This document shows positions 5,601 through 7,895 of a stretch of 7,895 bases of DNA, one piece after another; position 1 is the first letter of the stretch, and each line of letters begins with the position of its first letter. The position numbers and the translations under genes were made by a program. The notes beneath the pieces are model-generated. The model saw only the letters and a list, made by a program, of their open reading frames with translations. It did not search any database and was not told where the DNA came from. Source of the DNA: Solirubrobacteraceae bacterium (GTDB lineage Bacteria > Actinomycetota > Thermoleophilia > Solirubrobacterales > Solirubrobacteraceae); NCBI GenBank assembly GCA_024710825.1, contig JANJUA010000107.1, forward strand, positions 1-7,895, given 5' to 3'.

Positions 5601-7895
5601 ATGGCCACGTGCGTTGTCACGGGCGGCGCCGGCTTCCTGGGGTCGCATCTGTGCGACGAGCTCCTCGCTCGCGGGCACCGCGTGATCTGCGTCGACAACC
5701 TGGAGACGGGCTCGCTCGCGAACATCGCGCACATCCGGCGGCCCGAGTTCACGCACCTCAACGTCGACATCACCGACCCGTACTTCGTCGACGAGCCGGT
5801 GGACGTCGTCTACCACCTCGCGTCGCCGGCGTCGCCGATCGACTACCTGCGCCTGCCGCTGCACACGCTGAAGGTCGGCTCCTACGGGACGCACCACACG
5901 CTCGGCCTGGCGAAGATCCACCGCGCCCGCTTCCTGCTCGCGTCGACCAGCGAGGTCTACGGAGACCCGCAGGTGCACCCGCAGCCGGAGTCCTACTGGG
6001 GCCACGTCAACCCGATCGGCCCCCGCGGCGTCTACGACGAGGCCAAGCGCTACGCCGAGGCGCTGACGATGGCCTACCACCGCCAGCAGGGCGTGGACAC
6101 CTCGATCGTCAGGATCTTCAACTCGATCCTCGCGGACGAGCAGGTGCTCTACGACAACGGCGTCGAGCTGTGCCGTGAGCGCGTCAGCGACCTGGCGGCG
6201 CGTCACGCGGACTTCGCGGTGAGGGCCGGGTACCTTCCGCGCACGCCGTCGGCCGGAGCGACGGCGCTGCTCGACGATCGCTTCTCGGCCGCCATGGAGT
6301 ACGACCTCCGGGGTCACACGGTGCCGGCGTTCGACGCCGACGGCCATATGGTCGCCGCGGAGACCAGCTCGCTCGTCGCCCACCCCACCGACGAGCGCTG
6401 CTACGAGGTGCGGACCCGCTACGGCCGGTCGATCCGCGTCACCGGCCATCACTCGATCTTCGTCGAAGGCAACGGCGGTGCTCCGGTCGCGAAGCCGGTC
6501 GAGGATCTGTGCGTCGGCGAGCGGGTGGCCATCGCCGGCCGCATCGACGTGCCCGAGCGCGACCGCCGCTGGGTCAGCATGATCGACGCGTGGCGGTACG
6601 CCGAGGGCGATCCGTGGGATCTGCTCGTTGAGGCGCCGGGGCTGGGCGAGCTGGTCTGGAGCCGACGCTTCGAGCTGCACGGCGTCCTCGTGGCCGAGCG
6701 GCGCAACGCAGGACCGAACTGGCGCAACGGCGCATGGACGAAGCTCCTGCGCATGCGCGACAGCGACCGCGTGCCGCTCAGGCTGCTCTGGCGCGTCGGC
6801 GAGGCCGTGCCCGAGGATGCTCGCGTGCGGCTGCGCACCACGGGTCGCAGCGTGCCGATGCGCTCGCGCGTGGAGATCACGGACGACGTGCTCTGGCTCC
6901 TCGGGCTCTACGTCGCCGAGGGCTGCTGGCAGGAGGGCGCCGGTCGCGCGTTCGTGACCCTCAGCGCCGACGATGCGCTGCTGCGGCGCGCGCGGAAGAT
7001 CGTCGAGCGCGACCTGGGCCTGCACACCGTGTGGGCCGACGGCTCCGAGCGGCGCTCGGCCTCCCTGGCCGTCCACTCGAAGCTCCTGCTCACGCTCCTG
7101 CGCCGCCTGGGGTTCGACGACGGCGACAAGCGCATCCCGGGCTGGATCCTCGGTCTGCCGCTCGACCGGCTCAAGTGGTTCGTCGAGGGTTACCGCGAGG
7201 GCGACGGCGTGCACTCGGGCGCCAAGGTGGGCGTCCGGCACGAGTTCTCGACCACGAGCGACGACCTCAAAGACGACCTGATCGTGGCGTTCGCCCGCTT
7301 CGGGCTCGTGCCGTCGGTCGGGCGCTACGTCTACGAGGGCAACCGCTTCTGGCGGCTGACGCTGTCCGCGGTGTCCCCCTGGAGCCCGCTCGAATGGGAC
7401 GGCGAGGTGTCGCAGCGTCTCAACGCCCGTCGGTCGGGCGATCTGGTCTGGGCGCAGGTGACCGACATCGTCGAGGTCGACCCCACGGAGCTGGTCTACG
7501 ACTTCTCCGTCCCCGGGCTGGAGAACTTCTGGGCGGGAAGCGGCGTGATGGCGCACAACACCTACGGGCCGAGGATGCGCCCGCACGACGGCCGCGCGAT
7601 CCCGACGTTCCTGCGTCAGGCCCTCCAGGACCGGCCGCTGACCGTATTCGGCGACGGCAGCCAGACGCGCTCCTTCTGCTATGTCGACGACCTCGTCGAC
7701 GGGCTGATCCGGCTCATGAACGTCGATGGCGACGTGATCGGACCGGTCAATCTCGGCAATCCGCATGAGATCAGCGTGCGCGAACTCGCCGAAACCATCA
7801 TCGAGCTGACCGGCTCGCGCTCGGCGCTCGATTTCCGCCCGCTGCCGGCCGATGATCCCCGGCAGCGTTGTCCCGATATCGGGCGCGCCTCCGAG
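5601..7895 (+). CDS. UDP-glucuronate decarboxylase-like NAD-dependent epimerase, interrupted by an intein (3' partial)
   Basis: A single frame of 765 codons runs from ATG 5601 past the window end. With the intein (precursor residues 175-653) removed, the exteins read as a short-chain dehydrogenase/reductase of the UXS type, which makes UDP-xylose from UDP-glucuronate in the cytoplasm for surface polysaccharides. The N-extein (1-174) has the NAD-binding GGAGFLG (G8, G11, G14), [33 protein letters not shown] and the catalytic Y145-x3-K149. The C-extein (654 on) begins [12 protein letters not shown] and has [19 protein letters not shown]. The [17 protein letters not shown] and DGSQTRSF segments are far closer to UXS than to RmlB or GalE, but a related NDP-sugar epimerase is not excluded. 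The protein can only be active after splicing, since the intein separates the cofactor domain from most of the sugar-binding part. The last 57 codons use more A/T-ending codons than the rest. No stop is reached within the window. Confidence 0.92.
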   Translation, partial: MATCVVTGGAGFLGSHLCDELLARGHRVICVDNLETGSLANIAHIRRPEFTHLNVDITDPYFVDEPVDVVYHLASPASPIDYLRLPLHTLKVGSYGTHHTLGLAKIHRARFLLASTSEVYGDPQVHPQPESYWGHVNPIGPRGVYDEAKRYAEALTMAYHRQQGVDTSIVRIFNSILADEQVLYDNGVELCRERVSDLAARHADFAVRAGYLPRTPSAGATALLDDRFSAAMEYDLRGHTVPAFDADGHMVAAETSSLVAHPTDERCYEVRTRYGRSIRVTGHHSIFVEGNGGAPVAKPVEDLCVGERVAIAGRIDVPERDRRWVSMIDAWRYAEGDPWDLLVEAPGLGELVWSRRFELHGVLVAERRNAGPNWRNGAWTKLLRMRDSDRVPLRLLWRVGEAVPEDARVRLRTTGRSVPMRSRVEITDDVLWLLGLYVAEGCWQEGAGRAFVTLSADDALLRRARKIVERDLGLHTVWADGSERRSASLAVHSKLLLTLLRRLGFDDGDKRIPGWILGLPLDRLKWFVEGYREGDGVHSGAKVGVRHEFSTTSDDLKDDLIVAFARFGLVPSVGRYVYEGNRFWRLTLSAVSPWSPLEWDGEVSQRLNARRSGDLVWAQVTDIVEVDPTELVYDFSVPGLENFWAGSGVMAHNTYGPRMRPHDGRAIPTFLRQALQDRPLTVFGDGSQTRSFCYVDDLVDGLIRLMNVDGDVIGPVNLGNPHEISVRELAETIIELTGSRSALDFRPLPADDPRQRCPDIGRASE
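6123..7559 (+). mobile_element. Intein with LAGLIDADG homing endonuclease, inserted in the UXS gene
   Basis: This 479-residue in-frame insertion splits the UXS motif RIFN/TYGPRM. Block A is S1-ILADEQVL. Block B is TGHH (T107 to H110, the TxxH motif). The endonuclease has block [10 protein letters not shown] (259-267), block D KRIP (336-339) and block [11 protein letters not shown] (353-362). Block F is [15 protein letters not shown] (458-472) and block G is GVMAHN, with penultimate His478 and terminal Asn479. The next extein residue is Thr. Known intein chemistry then predicts N-O acyl shift at Ser1, transfer to the Thr, Asn cyclisation and ligation of the exteins. Both LAGLIDADG motifs keep an acidic metal ligand (Glu in the first, Asp in the second), and the frame is intact, so splicing and homing may both be active. 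The stretch between blocks A and B is longer than in compact inteins. By-eye codon use resembles the host gene, with no sign of very recent arrival. Confidence 0.95.

Noticed and set aside
6123..7559. Reading the UXS insertion as a frameshifted or broken gene
   Set aside because: The frame is continuous, both junctions fall on exact motif boundaries, and all intein blocks are present in order. This is a spliced element rather than a pseudogene.
5592..7766. 724-codon open frame on the minus strand opposite the UXS/intein gene
   Set aside because: Its product is a low-complexity Arg/Val/Asp/Ala-rich sequence with no family motifs. The plus strand encodes continuous UXS and intein homology. Stop-free antisense frames are expected at this GC content.
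6734..7768. 344-codon plus-strand frame inside the intein region
   Set aside because: It is out of frame with the intein blocks and C-extein and gives an Arg/Ala-rich product without motifs.

Overview
The window is very GC-rich, with almost all codons ending in G or C. It looks like the chromosome of a high-GC actinobacterium-like organism. A stand-alone methylmalonyl-CoA mutase large subunit, a MoaD-MoaE fusion and several start codons with a -10 box immediately upstream (leaderless style) would suit the class Thermoleophilia or relatives. That placement is inference, not proof.

Layout. (1) 1-2638, plus strand: the end of a sugar-type ABC transporter operon, with the C-terminal ATPase half of an RbsA/MglA-like protein (cut by the window edge) followed by two different RbsC-like permeases, 1 nt apart and overlapping by 8 nt. 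(2) 2677-4798, minus strand: a two-gene unit of a methylmalonyl-CoA mutase large subunit and, downstream, a small SRPBCC-fold protein with a proline/alanine-rich insert; it converges on the transporter operon. (3) 4830-5456, plus strand: a MoaX-type fused molybdopterin synthase, divergent from the mutase across only 31 bp. (4) 5485-5589, plus strand: a 34-residue, half-basic, four-cysteine protein. (5) 5601 to the window end, plus strand: a UDP-glucuronate decarboxylase (UXS)-like NAD-dependent sugar epimerase, open at the 3' end.

The standout is in region 5. The UXS reading frame is interrupted, with no stop or frameshift, by a 479-residue intein (6123-7559) carrying a two-motif LAGLIDADG homing endonuclease. 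It sits exactly inside the conserved RIFN/TYGPRM motif. It starts with Ser, ends with His-Asn, and is followed by Thr, so splicing would run on oxygen nucleophiles throughout. Removing it restores a normal UXS sequence.

Four genes (mutase, MoaX, small Cys protein, UXS) have a TAnnCT hexamer 7-9 nt before the start and no credible Shine-Dalgarno sequence. The transporter permeases instead have strong Shine-Dalgarno sites, as expected for internal operon genes. No RNA genes, CRISPR arrays, IS elements or attachment sites were seen. All non-coding gaps are 55 bp or shorter.
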